From positions 558,001 to 622,000 of the forward strand of contig CANKYU010000002.1 of NCBI GenBank assembly GCA_947488295.1: a stretch of DNA of 64,000 bases, given 5' to 3'. Both the position numbers and the translations under genes were made by a program. Position 1 is the stretch's first letter; each line of letters starts with the position of its first letter. Positions 1 through 8,683 of the stretch are shown here, piece after piece. The notes beneath the pieces were generated by a model. That model was not told the DNA's origin, did no database searches, and was given only the letters and a program-made list of their open reading frames with translations. Source of the DNA: an uncultured Anderseniella sp. Its GTDB lineage: Bacteria; Pseudomonadota; Alphaproteobacteria; Rhizobiales; Aestuariivirgaceae.

Positions 1-40
1 TCGGTTCACCTGAGCCACGACCGGCCTGTATAAGCTGCGT

Positions 41-364
41 ATGAACAACAGACGAAATACCCATCCGCGCTATGATGTCGCCCGTCCGGTCAGCCTGCTT
101 ATTGGCAGCAATGGATGTCGCGTGTTCTGCGAACTGAAAGACATGAGCCTGACAGGCGCGAGGCTTTCCTCGGTTCCGCTGAGATATATGCCTCAGACAT
201 TCAAAATCCTGATCACCGGTGAGAACGTTGCGTTGCCGTGCAAGCTGCGCTGGATCGACGGCTCGGAAGCAGGCGTTCAATTCACCGGCAATCCGGATTA
301 CAATCACAACATCTACGATCAGCATCAAACCACAATGTCTGCAGACGACAACGCACAGTCGTGA
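41..364 (+). CDS. PilZ domain protein
   Basis: The 107-residue product is a single PilZ domain, a family many members of which bind cyclic di-GMP. An Arg-rich start (NNRRNTHPRYDVARP) is followed by the DxSxxGARL signature (residues 34-41) and a C-terminal strand ending in GVQF. The usual first motif RxxxR is only approximate (RRNTHPR), so ligand binding is likely but not certain. No output domain is fused, so it would act as a stand-alone adaptor on motility, polysaccharide or cell-cycle targets. It stands alone; the gene before it is outside the window. Family call is good, partner unknown. Confidence 0.85.
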   Translation: MNNRRNTHPRYDVARPVSLLIGSNGCRVFCELKDMSLTGARLSSVPLRYMPQTFKILITGENVALPCKLRWIDGSEAGVQFTGNPDYNHNIYDQHQTTMSADDNAQS

Positions 365-757
365 ACCACGTGCAGGTGCGTGACGGCGCGACCGACGGTT
401 GACGTGATCATTGCGCCCTCCGGCGGCCAGGCCTGAGCCGGTCTGGTTGCACAGCCGGTATTAAAACGCTCGATCAGCTTGATGATGCATGAACCGGCGC
501 GGCCTGTCACGATCCGTGCAGTGGCATGCCGGTTGCCGTCTTCAGAGTCGCCGCGGGCCACGCCCACTGAAACTGAGACCTTTTGTTCCATCAAACACAA
601 AACGGTTGTTTGGAGCTTCGAAATTTGCCATATTCCATAAGGTAAGCTCAATCTTAAGTTGTGCTTACACCTGTAACGTGTATCAAAAGGACGCATTCGG
701 AAGATATTTCACTGGGGGGCAACCATGATGCTGATCCCGCCACTGAAAAGGTCGACA
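365..757. other. non-coding stretch between PilZ gene and exported-protein gene
   Basis: About 390 bases with overlapping short open frames on both strands but no recognisable protein, no good ribosome site and no terminator. AT content rises around 595-680, just ahead of the next gene, and is the likeliest place for its promoter. No repeat or RNA gene is recognised here. Confidence 0.4.
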
Positions 758-1174
758 ATGACTTACTTTCGAGTCACCGGAACTCCTGCAATCAAGCCCC
801 TCATCCTGCGCCTGACAGGTCTGTGCCTGATCGCACTCACAGCAGACAGCATCAGCCCCGTCCGGGCGCAAGCGCCGCTGGACAATGTCATCCGCCAGCA
901 CGCAAACGGCGGCAAGATGACCGTCATCACCGCCGGCCTGGACGGTGTGTTCCACGTCAAGAATGAACTGGGCGTATCGCCGGAGATCGGTCACCGGCCT
1001 CGTCAGCATGTAGCGCCAAGGCTACAGTCACGGATCAGGAAAAACACCGAATTTGCCGCGTTTGTAAAACTGGTCAAGGCGACCTCAGACAGGGATTTCT
1101 CGCCGCAGGAGCTTCGAAAGCTGTATCTCAGTTACAAGGAATGGTCGCAAAGGCAGGGTGCGCCGGGTCAGTGA
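758..1174 (+). CDS. hypothetical exported protein
   Basis: No family recognised. From the ATG at 758 the product has 138 residues: a short N-terminus, a hydrophobic stretch (ILRLTGLCLIALTADS) and a small-residue site near PVRAQA, which reads as a Sec signal peptide. The mature part is basic and hydrophilic, and its C-terminus (FAAFVKLVKATSDRDFSPQELRKLYLSY) looks helical. An in-frame ATG at 725 would add 11 residues; the later start gives a more normal signal peptide. It stands between the PilZ gene and a DUF1499 gene on the other strand, with no evident operon. Confidence 0.5.
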   Translation: MTYFRVTGTPAIKPLILRLTGLCLIALTADSISPVRAQAPLDNVIRQHANGGKMTVITAGLDGVFHVKNELGVSPEIGHRPRQHVAPRLQSRIRKNTEFAAFVKLVKATSDRDFSPQELRKLYLSYKEWSQRQGAPGQ

Positions 1175-1244
1175 CACAGGAAGGGGGGATCGTGACACCT
1201 CCCGGGACCGCAAAGTGCGACCCCGATATCACCGGCGTCATCTT

Positions 1245-1763
1245 TCATGCGGCAGGCGGTACCTGCTGCGCCAGTTTGGACAGCCAGCGCTCGATGCGGG
1301 CCCGGTTCGCGCCAAGGTCACTTTCGCCAAGCTGGGAGCGCGAGTAGATGGCAAGTGTGGAATGGCCGTCGGAGCGGTCATAAAACTGCACAACGATCGT
1401 GTCGGGAAACCCGAGCCACCCGGTTCGCTGTATATATCGGTCCGTCAACGCGGTCTCATTGGCGTCAACCGTCGTCACTCGCGGCTCGGCGGCAATCACC
1501 TGCGCGAAAGACATCCTTAGCTGCCGGACGGTCACAGGGTAGAGCGCAACCTTGATGTCGGCCGGTGCCGAACAGACATCCGGCGGGCAGGCAAGCGCGT
1601 CATTTGGCGATGTGCGCCGCTGCAATTGTTCGAAGGACACCGGCCCGAGATCAGGCTCGCCAAAAAACCGCCAGATACGCTCCGGACCCACCAGCACAAA
1701 CACAAGCACTACCGTGATTGCCAGGAGCATCATGCCGATGCCGATGGCGGCGAGAATTTTCAT
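1245..1763 (-). CDS. DUF1499 domain protein
   Basis: The 172-residue protein starts with one membrane helix (residues 4-26) and continues as a DUF1499 domain. The family pattern is visible: a Cys pair in CPPDVCSAP, then KVALYPVTVRQLRMSF, PRVTTVDAN, YIQRTGWLGFPDTIV, and the ending STLAIYSRSQLGESDLGANR. Such proteins are common in alphaproteobacteria and have no established activity; the topology suggests a membrane-anchored domain in the periplasm. It is transcribed alone on the minus strand, opposite both neighbours. Confidence 0.85.
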   Translation of the reverse strand: MKILAAIGIGMMLLAITVVLVFVLVGPERIWRFFGEPDLGPVSFEQLQRRTSPNDALACPPDVCSAPADIKVALYPVTVRQLRMSFAQVIAAEPRVTTVDANETALTDRYIQRTGWLGFPDTIVVQFYDRSDGHSTLAIYSRSQLGESDLGANRARIERWLSKLAQQVPPAA

Positions 1764-1996
1764 GCCGGGTATCTCCGCAGACTGACCGGGTTGTCATTGG
1801 CGTGAATGCAATCACGAAGAGGCGATGATGAGCATCTGCGTGGTTAAAGTGCAAGCTCTACGCGCCGGCCAATGTGGCCGTTTACGTGCGATTAATCGTG
1901 CGCGTGCTAAAAGCCGTGTACGTCCTTTCAAAAAACTGGTCGGGGTTCTCCTGTAAACCGAATGTCTGCCAGATCGAGAAAAACAGGGCCGTTGAA

Positions 1997-2332
1997 GTGA
2001 TAGATGGCGTAATCAAGAGCGTGGCCGGTTGTGCACTGATCGTCGGCGTGGTGATCACGGGTTTTCAGAAGGGCTGGCTCCCGGCGGACTGGATTCCAAC
2101 GGATTGGTCAGCGGCAATGTCTGATCAGGAATATCTGGACCGTGAGATCGCGGACATCTTGAACGACTATCCAGCCCCGGTAACCAGGTCGCAGGCCAAA
2201 GCCTGCCGGAAACGCGTGGTGCAACTGGTCAAATTCGCGATGAAACAGCCAGACTCAAGGAAACTGGTTAATCAGATACAGCACGGGTCAGTCAAATGCG
2301 GCAAGCTGGCAAGCGAAAGGCTGGCATCGTGA
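1997..2332 (+). CDS. hypothetical membrane-anchored protein
   Basis: No family recognised. From the GTG at 1997, preceded by AGGG at a fitting distance, the product has 111 residues: a membrane helix (VAGCALIVGVVITGF), a Trp/Pro-rich linker (WLPADWIPTDW) and a charged soluble tail containing two Cys. The frame is open from a GTG at 1874, but the extra 41 residues look unlike protein-coding sequence. Its stop overlaps the next gene's start (GTGA at 2329-2332), so the two are translationally coupled and probably work together. Confidence 0.5.
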   Translation: MIDGVIKSVAGCALIVGVVITGFQKGWLPADWIPTDWSAAMSDQEYLDREIADILNDYPAPVTRSQAKACRKRVVQLVKFAMKQPDSRKLVNQIQHGSVKCGKLASERLAS

Positions 2333-2556
2333 AAAAGATTGCATTGATACTGGTGAACCTGTTGTTCCCCGGACTTGGCACCGTGTTCATGGACACCAGG
2401 CGGAAACAGGGGATCATCCAGTTGATCCTGACCGGTTTGGCCTTTCTGCTTGCTGCCAGTGTCATCGGCGCAATCCTCGGCCTTGTCCTCATCATGATTT
2501 CATTTGTCTGGGCGTTTTTATCTGGCGTCACATGGGATGATCCGAACTGGGGATAA
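2329..2556 (+). CDS. small membrane protein, TM2-like
   Basis: The 75-residue product starts at GTG 2329, with the purine-rich GCGAAAGG eight bases upstream; a frame open from 2296 lacks such a site. It has two hydrophobic helices ([17 protein letters not shown] and a long one over residues 35-62). The pattern [10 protein letters not shown][12 protein letters not shown] resembles small TM2-type proteins, in which a Gly turn and a basic loop separate two membrane spans. The start overlaps the stop of the preceding membrane-anchored gene. Function unknown. Confidence 0.6.
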   Translation: MKKIALILVNLLFPGLGTVFMDTRRKQGIIQLILTGLAFLLAASVIGAILGLVLIMISFVWAFLSGVTWDDPNWG

Positions 2557-2646
2557 TCCGGATGCCAGTCGGCCGTTCGACGCAGGCCGGCGGCAGTCTG
2601 GTGACACGATGCACCAGTTTGAAACCGCTTGTGGTATGGAAAAAAT

Positions 2647-2736
2647 TGGCGGAGAGAAAGGGATTCGAACCCTTGATACGGTTACCCGCATACACGCGTT
2701 CCAGGCGTGCGCCTTCAACCACTCGGCCACCTCTCC
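2647..2736 (-). tRNA. tRNA-Ser (anticodon GGA)
   Basis: On the minus strand the sequence folds as a class II tRNA: a 7-bp acceptor stem (GGAGAGG at 2736-2730, one G-U pair), a D arm starting TGGCCGAGTGG, an anticodon loop with GGA flanked by CT and AC, a long variable arm and a T arm with GGTTCGAATCC. The discriminator is G (2650) and CCA is encoded at 2649-2647. GGA reads the serine codons UCC and UCU. The long variable arm fits tRNA-Ser. Confidence 0.95.
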
Positions 2737-2748
2737 AGCACTGGCGGG

Positions 2749-2776
2749 AACATACACATAAAGGGATGAAGATCAA
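2749..2776 (-). promoter_or_regulatory. possible sigma-70 promoter of tRNA-Ser
   Basis: Minus strand: TTGATC (2776-2771), 16-base spacer, TATGTT (2754-2749), ending 12 bases before the tRNA 5' end. The spacing fits, but both boxes are imperfect. Confidence 0.35.
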
Positions 2777-2880
2777 GCCGGTGCATCACACAATCGTAAC
2801 CGCCTGATCCACTTGCAAGTTCGTCCGCGTATGACAACATAGGCAACAGCATTCAAGATACATGGAAAGGGACCACGCTC

Positions 2881-3537
2881 ATGTTCGGTTTTGCCCGCAA
2901 GAAGCTCGACATACCGTCTGCCGCAGACGCACTTCCCGGCCGCGATACGCCGATACCGACAGCCGCAAAGCACACGGTCAACGGCAACCCGCTGAAAGGC
3001 CCCTATCCGGACGGCCACGAGATCGCCTATCTGGCCTTCGGCTGCTACTGGGGCTGCGAACGGGAATTCTGGATCAGGCCCGGCGTGTGGGTGACAGCCG
3101 TCGGCAATATTGGCGGCACAACCCCGAACCCGACCTATGAGGAGGTTTGTTCGGGACAGACCGGGCATGCCGAGGCGATCATGGTGGTGTTTGATCCGAA
3201 GATCGTATCCTACGAGCAGATCCTGAAATATTTCTGGGAAGCGCACGACCCCACGCAGGGCATGCGGCAGGGCAATGACGTCGGCACCCAGTACCGCTCC
3301 GGCATCTACTGGGTCGGCGATGCGCAACGCGACGCGGCACTCGCCTCAAAGGCTGCCTACCAGAAGGCACTGGACGAGCGCGGCTATGGCTCGATCACCA
3401 CGGAAATTCGCGAAGCGCCAGAATTCTATTTCGCCGAGACTTATCATCAGCAGTACCTGGCCAAGAACCCGAACGGCTATTGCGGCCTGGCAGGCACGGG
3501 CGTGAGCTGCCCGGTCGGGGTCGGCGTCGAGGCGTAA
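2881..3537 (+). CDS. msrA: peptide-methionine (S)-S-oxide reductase MsrA
   Basis: MsrA reduces the S epimer of methionine sulfoxide in proteins and free amino acid, repairing oxidative damage in the cytoplasm. The 218-residue product has the catalytic motif FGCYWGCE with the nucleophile at C55, the substrate-site segment GHAEA (95-99), the [11 protein letters not shown] block, and two C-terminal resolving cysteines (C201 and C210). The ~45-residue N-terminal extension before the catalytic motif is common in this branch. The usual GYAGG is replaced by [15 protein letters not shown], a minor variant. It is monocistronic; a structured repeat begins three bases after the stop. Confidence 0.95.
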   Translation: MFGFARKKLDIPSAADALPGRDTPIPTAAKHTVNGNPLKGPYPDGHEIAYLAFGCYWGCEREFWIRPGVWVTAVGNIGGTTPNPTYEEVCSGQTGHAEAIMVVFDPKIVSYEQILKYFWEAHDPTQGMRQGNDVGTQYRSGIYWVGDAQRDAALASKAAYQKALDERGYGSITTEIREAPEFYFAETYHQQYLAKNPNGYCGLAGTGVSCPVGVGVEA

Positions 3538-3540
3538 TTT

Positions 3541-3680
3541 TATTTCGCTCACGCCAGCAGCCTTCGGCTGCGCTCCGCTAGGGCGCGCTTCGCGCGGCGC
3601 GCAGTCGCGCTTGCCTCGACACATGGTGTCTCGGAGGAGCTCATCGTTTAGGTTGTTCAAGGTCGGAGAGTGGGATGTGT
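3541..3680 (+). repeat. structured repeat, truncated copy A'
   Basis: This stretch begins three bases after the msrA stop and repeats the first ~130 bases of the complete copy that follows at 3681, with the same internal spacing (GGTCGGAGA lies 120 bases into both). It carries the same hairpins with changed sequence, for example GACAC-ATG-GTGTC at 3618-3630 where copy A has AGCAC-TTC-GTGCT. It stops where the next copy starts, so the two are in tandem. Confidence 0.85.
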
Positions 3681-3973
3681 TATTCCGCTCACGCCAGCAG
3701 CCTTCGGCTGCGCTCCGCTAGAGCGCGCTTCGCGCGGCGCGCAGTCGCGCTTGCCTCAGCACTTCGTGCTTCGGAGGAGTTCATCACCAGGGTTATTCAG
3801 GGTCGGAGAACGGCGCGAAGCACGAAGTGCTGAGTAAAGCTGTTCGACCAGAATAATGCATCACAGCTTGCACGTGCCTTTGTGCTGAACCCCAACTAGG
3901 CCCGACGGGCCTCGGGCCGGTCAGGCCCGCCCCAGCGGAGCGCAGCCGCAAGGCTGCTGGCGTGAGCGGAATA
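3681..3973 (+). repeat. structured repeat, complete copy A
   Basis: A 293-base element with terminal inverted repeats of about 44 bases: it begins TATTCCGCTCACGCCAGCAG, and its end is the near-perfect reverse complement. Inside are several short hairpins: CGCGC-TTC-GCGCG at 3724-3736, GCGC-AGTC-GCGC at 3739-3750, AGCAC-TTC-GTGCT at 3758-3770, an AGCAC-GAA-GTGCT stem in the centre, and paired GGGCC blocks near the right end. The element ends five bases from the pheT stop. It is nearly identical to the inverted copy at 8380-8670. It contains no coding frame of note and no obvious target-site duplication. Confidence 0.85.
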
Positions 3974-3978
3974 AACCG

Positions 3979-6381
3979 CTACCCCCTCAGGGTCGCCCCG
4001 GTTGCCTTGGTCACGCCGGTGATGATTGCCTGGGAGACCGCATCGATTTCTTCGTCGGTCAGGGTCTTGTCCTTCGGTTGCAGCGTGACCTCGATGGCGA
4101 GCGAGCGCTTGCCCTCGCCGAGATTGCCGCCTTCAAACACATCGAACACCGAAATGTCAGACACCAGGGCCTTCTCCGCTCCACGCGCGGCACGCAGCAG
4201 CTTGTCTGCCGGTACATTTGCGTCGATGACAAAGGCGAAATCGCGTTTCACCGGCAACAGGTCCGATGCGTTCATCGGCGGACGGGCTGCCTGTGAGGAT
4301 TTGGGTTCCGGAATGGCGTCGATGTTCACTTCAAACGCCACCAGCGGGCCTTTCACGTCCATGGCGTCAAGCACGCGCGGATGTACCTCGCCAAACCAGC
4401 CGAGCTGGTTCTTTGGCCCGAGCTGAACAGTTCCGGACCGGCCGGGATGGAACCAGCTCGGTGCACCCTGCACAACCTGGACACTCGCCACCGGCGCACC
4501 GGCAACGGCAAGGGCCGCCATAAGGTCGGCCTTGGCATCGAATGCGTCGACATTGCGTGGCTTCTCGCCCCAGTGACGCGGGCCGGTCTGGCCGCGCCGG
4601 ACACCGGATGCACGCAGGGTCTCGTCTTCCGGCCTGTCACCGGCATAGACCTGGCCCACTTCGAAAAGACCGACCTGGGCCTGGCCACGATCAACATTGC
4701 GACCGGTTGCCGCCACCAGATTGGCAATCAGCGACGGCCGCATGTCGGACAGTTCGACCGAAATCGGATTGGCCAGCTTCAGTTCCGGCTGGCCACCGCC
4801 GAACAGGTCGGCCTGGGCGGCCGGCAGGAACGACCATGTCACTGCCTCGTTCAATCCGCGCCCGGCCAGCGCCCGGCGCGCCGCCAGCATGCGTTTCTGG
4901 CGTGTGGTCAAAACCGGTTTGGCAACGGCATGGGCGCGCTGCATGGGCTCTGAGCGCACCTGGTCCAGGCCATAGATACGGCAGACCTCTTCAACCAGGT
5001 CCGCCTCGCCATGGACATCCGGCCGCCAGCTTGGTACCGCGCAGGACAGCGCATCGCCATTGTCGGTGACGCCGAAGCCAAGGGCGGTGAGAATTTCCAC
5101 CTGCCGGGCTTCCGGCACATCAATACCGCCGAGCGATTTGACACGGGACTTGCGCAATTCATAAGACCGGGCATTCAAAGGCGCAGCTCCCGCGACCACC
5201 AGTTCGGACGGCTCTCCGCCGCACAGGTCGATGATCATCTGCGTTGCAAGCTGGGCACCGGCCTCGACAAAGGCCGGGTCAACCCCGCGCTCAAAGCGAT
5301 AGCGCGCGTCGGTGATGACATTGAGCTTGCGGCCAGTGGCAGCGGTGCGAATAGGGTCAAAGAAGGCTGCCTCGATGAACACGTTTTCGGTGCCCTCGCC
5401 ACAACCGGACACCTCGCCGCCAATGATACCTGCGATACCTTCGGCGCCATTGTCGTCGGCGATCACCGTCATGGTTTCGTCAAGCGTGTACTCCTTGCCG
5501 TCCAGTGCCATCAGGGTTTCGCCCGGCTTCGCCATGCGCGCATGCACGGTGCCATGCACCTTGTCGGCATCAAACACGTGCAGCGGACGGCCGAAACCGA
5601 ACGTAACGTAGTTGGTGATGTCGACCAGCGCGGAAATCGGGCGCAGGCCGATGGCCATCAGCCAGCGCTGCAGCCAGTCCGGTGAGGGACCGTTCTTCAC
5701 ACCCCTGATATGGCGGCCGACAAACATCGAACACGGCATCGGGTCTTCGCCGTCAAAGCGCAGCTCAACACCGATGGGAGATTGATAGGTGCCCTTGATG
5801 TCCGGCACGTCGAGCGGCTTCAGCTTGCCGAGGCCCTTTGCCGCCAGATCGCGGGCAATACCGTAGACACCCAGCGCATCGGGCCGGTTCGGGGTTATGG
5901 CCACATCGATCACCGGGTCATCAAGCCCCAGCGCTTCGGCAGCACTCATGCCTATTGCGAAGTCATCCGCCAGATCGATGATGCCGTCATGTGAATCGGA
6001 AATCATCAGTTCGCGTTCCGAACACAGCATGCCTGCGCTTTCAACGCCGCGAATGGTGCCAACCTCAAGGTCTACGCCGGTGCCGGGCACATGGGTGCCG
6101 GGTGCTGCGAACACGCCGACAAGGCCGGTGCGGGCGTTGGGTGCGCCACACACCACCTGCACCAGACCGTCTTTGGTTTCCACGTCGCATACCCGCAAGC
6201 GGTCCGCATTGGGATGCTGGCGGGCTTCCTTCACCTTGCAGATGGTGAATTCAGCCAGCGCCATTGTCTGATCTTCGACACCTTCAACCTCAAGGCCGAC
6301 GCCAACCAGGCCATCGCAGATTTCGTCGATCGTGGCGTCGGTATCGAGATGCTGTTTCAGCCATTTCAGCGTGAACTTCAT
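3979..6381 (-). CDS. pheT: phenylalanine--tRNA ligase beta subunit
   Basis: The beta subunit of the heterotetrameric enzyme that charges tRNA-Phe; it provides tRNA binding and editing of mischarged tyrosine. The 800-residue product starts [14 protein letters not shown]. The N-terminal tRNA-binding domain follows ([19 protein letters not shown], about residues 44-62), then the B3/B4 editing region ([19 protein letters not shown]), the B5 domain, and a C-terminal anticodon-binding fold ([13 protein letters not shown] onwards). An upstream in-frame ATG at 6441 would intrude into pheS; the start at 6381 overlaps the pheS stop as ATGA, the normal arrangement. It is the last gene of the rpmI-rplT-pheS-pheT operon. 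Confidence 0.97.
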   Translation of the reverse strand: MKFTLKWLKQHLDTDATIDEICDGLVGVGLEVEGVEDQTMALAEFTICKVKEARQHPNADRLRVCDVETKDGLVQVVCGAPNARTGLVGVFAAPGTHVPGTGVDLEVGTIRGVESAGMLCSERELMISDSHDGIIDLADDFAIGMSAAEALGLDDPVIDVAITPNRPDALGVYGIARDLAAKGLGKLKPLDVPDIKGTYQSPIGVELRFDGEDPMPCSMFVGRHIRGVKNGPSPDWLQRWLMAIGLRPISALVDITNYVTFGFGRPLHVFDADKVHGTVHARMAKPGETLMALDGKEYTLDETMTVIADDNGAEGIAGIIGGEVSGCGEGTENVFIEAAFFDPIRTAATGRKLNVITDARYRFERGVDPAFVEAGAQLATQMIIDLCGGEPSELVVAGAAPLNARSYELRKSRVKSLGGIDVPEARQVEILTALGFGVTDNGDALSCAVPSWRPDVHGEADLVEEVCRIYGLDQVRSEPMQRAHAVAKPVLTTRQKRMLAARRALAGRGLNEAVTWSFLPAAQADLFGGGQPELKLANPISVELSDMRPSLIANLVAATGRNVDRGQAQVGLFEVGQVYAGDRPEDETLRASGVRRGQTGPRHWGEKPRNVDAFDAKADLMAALAVAGAPVASVQVVQGAPSWFHPGRSGTVQLGPKNQLGWFGEVHPRVLDAMDVKGPLVAFEVNIDAIPEPKSSQAARPPMNASDLLPVKRDFAFVIDANVPADKLLRAARGAEKALVSDISVFDVFEGGNLGEGKRSLAIEVTLQPKDKTLTDEEIDAVSQAIITGVTKATGATLRG

Positions 6382-7451
6382 GACAGTCCTCCTGCCAGTG
6401 TCGGCACGTTGAGCGAGCGGAATCCGTAATGCCTCAGCCATCTGAGATCGGCCTCGAAGAAGGCCCTGAGATCAGGAATGCCGTATTTCAGCATGGCCAG
6501 ACGGTCGATGCCCATGCCGAAGGCGAAGCCCTGCACCTTGTCCGGATCCAGACCACCGGCGCGTATGACGTTGGGATGCACCATGCCTGAGCCGAGGATT
6601 TCCAGCCAGCTGTCGCCGACACCGACCTTCACCTGGCCCTTTTCCCAGGAACAGTTGATGTCCACTTCCATGCTCGGCTCGGTGAACGGGAAGTGCGAAG
6701 CGCGGAAGCGCATTTTCACAGCGTCGACCTCGAAGAACGCCTTGCAGAATTCTTCCAGGCACCATTTCAGATGCCCCAGATGGGTCCTGTCATCGAGCAC
6801 CAGGCCTTCGACCTGATGGAACATCGGGGTGTGGGTCTGGTCTGAATCACAGCGGTATGTGCGGCCCGGCGCGATAATGCGGATCGGGGTTTCGCTTTCC
6901 TGCATGGTGCGGATCTGCACCGGCGATGTGTGTGTGCGCAGCACCATGCGCGAGCCGTCTTCCTTCGGGTTGAAGTAGAAGGTGTCGTGCTCCTGGCGCG
7001 CCGGGTGATCATCGGGAATGTTCAATGCGCCGAAATTGTACCAGTCGGTCTCAATGTGCGGGCCTTCAGCGACCGCGAAACCCATGTCACCGAAAATCTG
7101 GGTGATCTCTTCCCAGACCTGGGAGACCGGATGCACCGAGCCCTGCATTTCCGGGCGCACCGGCAATGTGACGTCGACGAACTCCGTTGCCAGACGGGCT
7201 TCAAGGCCTGCTTCCTTCAGCGAGGCTGATCGGGAGGCTATTGCTGCAGCCACCTTGTCCTTGAGCGCGTTCAGGGCCTGGCCTGCCTGCTTGCGCTCAT
7301 CAGGCGACATGGAGCCAAGCGTCTTCATGCGCTCGGATATGGCGCCCTTCTTGCCCAGCGCCGACACGCGCACGGTGTCCAGCGTTGCCTCGTCGGAAGC
7401 CGCCTCAACAGCGCCCACTAATTGGCTTTCAAGTTCTGCCAGTTCAGTCAT
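6378..7451 (-). CDS. pheS: phenylalanine--tRNA ligase alpha subunit
   Basis: The catalytic alpha subunit activates phenylalanine with ATP and transfers it to tRNA-Phe. The 357-residue product has the N-terminal helical arm (residues 1-90) and the class II catalytic core: motif 2 around [10 protein letters not shown] and GRTYRCD, the substrate pocket HQVEGLVLD, and motif 3 in [18 protein letters not shown]. The start at ATG 7451 ([11 protein letters not shown]) matches the family; an ATG at 7463 adds only four residues. It overlaps pheT by four bases and lies about 115 bases after rplT. Confidence 0.97.
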   Translation of the reverse strand: MTELAELESQLVGAVEAASDEATLDTVRVSALGKKGAISERMKTLGSMSPDERKQAGQALNALKDKVAAAIASRSASLKEAGLEARLATEFVDVTLPVRPEMQGSVHPVSQVWEEITQIFGDMGFAVAEGPHIETDWYNFGALNIPDDHPARQEHDTFYFNPKEDGSRMVLRTHTSPVQIRTMQESETPIRIIAPGRTYRCDSDQTHTPMFHQVEGLVLDDRTHLGHLKWCLEEFCKAFFEVDAVKMRFRASHFPFTEPSMEVDINCSWEKGQVKVGVGDSWLEILGSGMVHPNVIRAGGLDPDKVQGFAFGMGIDRLAMLKYGIPDLRAFFEADLRWLRHYGFRSLNVPTLAGGLS

Positions 7452-7568
7452 GGTGAAACCCATCGGTCATTTAAAAATCAAAAAGCCGGACCTTATCGTT
7501 GGCATGATTTCATGCTCAGCGACAATGCCCGGCTTTGCTCGGTTCGTATCAGATTGCAGCGTGTAGGC

Positions 7569-7922
7569 TTACAGCGCAGCTTTTGCCTTTTCGACCAGCG
7601 CCTTGAATGCGTCTGGCTCGCGTACGGCAATATCGGACAGGACTTTACGGTCGACTTCGACACCGGCTTTGCCGAGGCCCTCGATAAATCGGCCGTAGGT
7701 CATGCCCAGTTCACGGCATGCAGCGTTGATGCGCTGGATCCACAATGAACGGAAGTTACGCTTCTTGCGACGCCTGTCGCGATAAGCGTACTGACCTGCC
7801 TTTTCCACGGCCTGGACGGCGGCGCGGAACACATTCTTGCGGCGGCCATAATAGCCCTTGGCTGCCTTGACGACTTTGCGGTGACGCGCATGAGCGGTCA
7901 CACCACGTTTAACTCGTGCCAT
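7569..7922 (-). CDS. rplT: 50S ribosomal protein L20
   Basis: L20 binds 23S rRNA and is needed for early assembly of the large subunit. The 117-residue product is typical in length and sequence: [54 protein letters not shown], and a C-terminal LSDIAV-type segment. It lies 24 bases after rpmI in the same operon. In other bacteria L20 represses its own operon by binding the leader; such control is possible here but is not demonstrated by the sequence. Confidence 0.98.
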   Translation of the reverse strand: MARVKRGVTAHARHRKVVKAAKGYYGRRKNVFRAAVQAVEKAGQYAYRDRRRKKRNFRSLWIQRINAACRELGMTYGRFIEGLGKAGVEVDRKVLSDIAVREPDAFKALVEKAKAAL

Positions 7923-7946
7923 TTCGGGATAACTCCTTGCGTACCG

Positions 7947-8144
7947 TTAGCGGTTGGGCATAAAGCCCTTGATGATGCCTGCATCCGCATCCGTGAGGAT
8001 TGTGGTGCCGCGCTGATTGCGGATGAACTTGTTCGACCGCTTGATCATGCCATGGCGTTTACCGGCCTGACCGGCTTTCACCTTACCGCTTGCGGTGAAG
8101 CTGAAACGCTTCTTGCAAGACGCTTTCGTCTTCATCTTGGGCAT
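7947..8144 (-). CDS. rpmI: 50S ribosomal protein L35
   Basis: The 65-residue product is a full-length L35 ([14 protein letters not shown], then [14 protein letters not shown] and the ending GFMPNR). It is the first gene of the rpmI-rplT-pheS-pheT operon. infC (initiation factor IF-3), which often precedes rpmI, is absent; the next gene upstream is an antiporter beyond a repeat element. A GGAG ribosome site sits just before the ATG, and a promoter lies about 200 bases upstream. Confidence 0.97.
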   Translation of the reverse strand: MPKMKTKASCKKRFSFTASGKVKAGQAGKRHGMIKRSNKFIRNQRGTTILTDADAGIIKGFMPNR

Positions 8145-8341
8145 TTTGCTGTCTCCATTTTACTCACGACATCGCTGATCTGGTTCGCAATCTCAGCTAA
8201 GCGCGCACTCGGTGCGGCAGCCTTTCGGCCTTGCCTTGCTTCGCTCGGAACGTGATGAGCCGGTCGTTTGAGCTTTGTTTTTAAGCATTTAAACCGCCAC
8301 GGCAGCCCACACTGGCCGGACGGTTCGTTCAAACGAGGTGG
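8145..8341 (-). promoter_or_regulatory. 5' leader of the rpmI operon
   Basis: About 190 bases of untranslated leader separate the promoter at 8342-8370 from rpmI. It contains several short GC-rich self-complementary segments (for example around 8201-8250) that could fold, but I cannot draw a convincing L20-type pseudoknot by eye. Leader-mediated autoregulation is an inference from the operon type. Confidence 0.35.
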
Positions 8342-8370
8342 CTTATACCCGCGATGGGGCCACTTGGCAA
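8342..8370 (-). promoter_or_regulatory. sigma-70 promoter of rpmI-rplT-pheS-pheT
   Basis: Minus strand: TTGCCA (8370-8365), a 17-base spacer, TATAAG (8347-8342). The context GTATAAGCC is identical to that at the rpmH promoter near 60460. It lies ten bases inside the edge of repeat copy B, so the whole transcription unit including its promoter falls between the two repeats. Confidence 0.7.
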
Positions 8371-8379
8371 CACTTTCCA

Positions 8380-8670
8380 CCGCTCACGCAAGCAGCCTGC
8401 GGCTGCGCTCCGCGGGGGCGGGCCTGACCGGCCCGAGGCCCGTCGGGCCTAGTGGGAGTTCAACATGCGAACAGGTGTGCACCGTTAGTCATTATTCTGG
8501 TCGAACAGCTTTACTCAGCACTTCGTGCTTCGCGCCGTTCTCCGACCCTGAACGACCTTGGTGATGAACTCCCCTCCGAGGCACTTTAGTGCCGAGGCAA
8601 GGCCGACCGGCCGCCGCACGAAGTGCGCCCCAGCGGAGCGCAGCCGCAGGCTGCTTGCGTGAGCGGAATA
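8380..8670 (-). repeat. structured repeat, complete copy B (inverted)
   Basis: Read on the minus strand from 8670 to 8380, this is the same ~290-base element as 3681-3973. It has the same terminal repeats and an identical core (CGGAGAACGGCGCGAAGCAC and beyond). Its hairpins carry compensatory base changes, for example GGCAC-TTTA-GTGCC at 8580-8593. It starts 13 bases after the stop of the antiporter gene and has that gene's orientation, just as the first copies follow msrA. The outermost five bases at 8375-8379 do not match. Confidence 0.85.
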
Positions 8671-8683
8671 CACTAAACCAAAC

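Noticed and set aside
325-696. 123-residue minus-strand frame near the left end
   Set aside because: No ribosome site, no recognisable family, overlaps the PilZ gene end; treated as non-coding.
3541-3973. CRISPR array
   Set aside because: The repeats are ~130-290 bases, only two in tandem, without short regular spacers or cas genes; they are better explained as a structured dispersed repeat.
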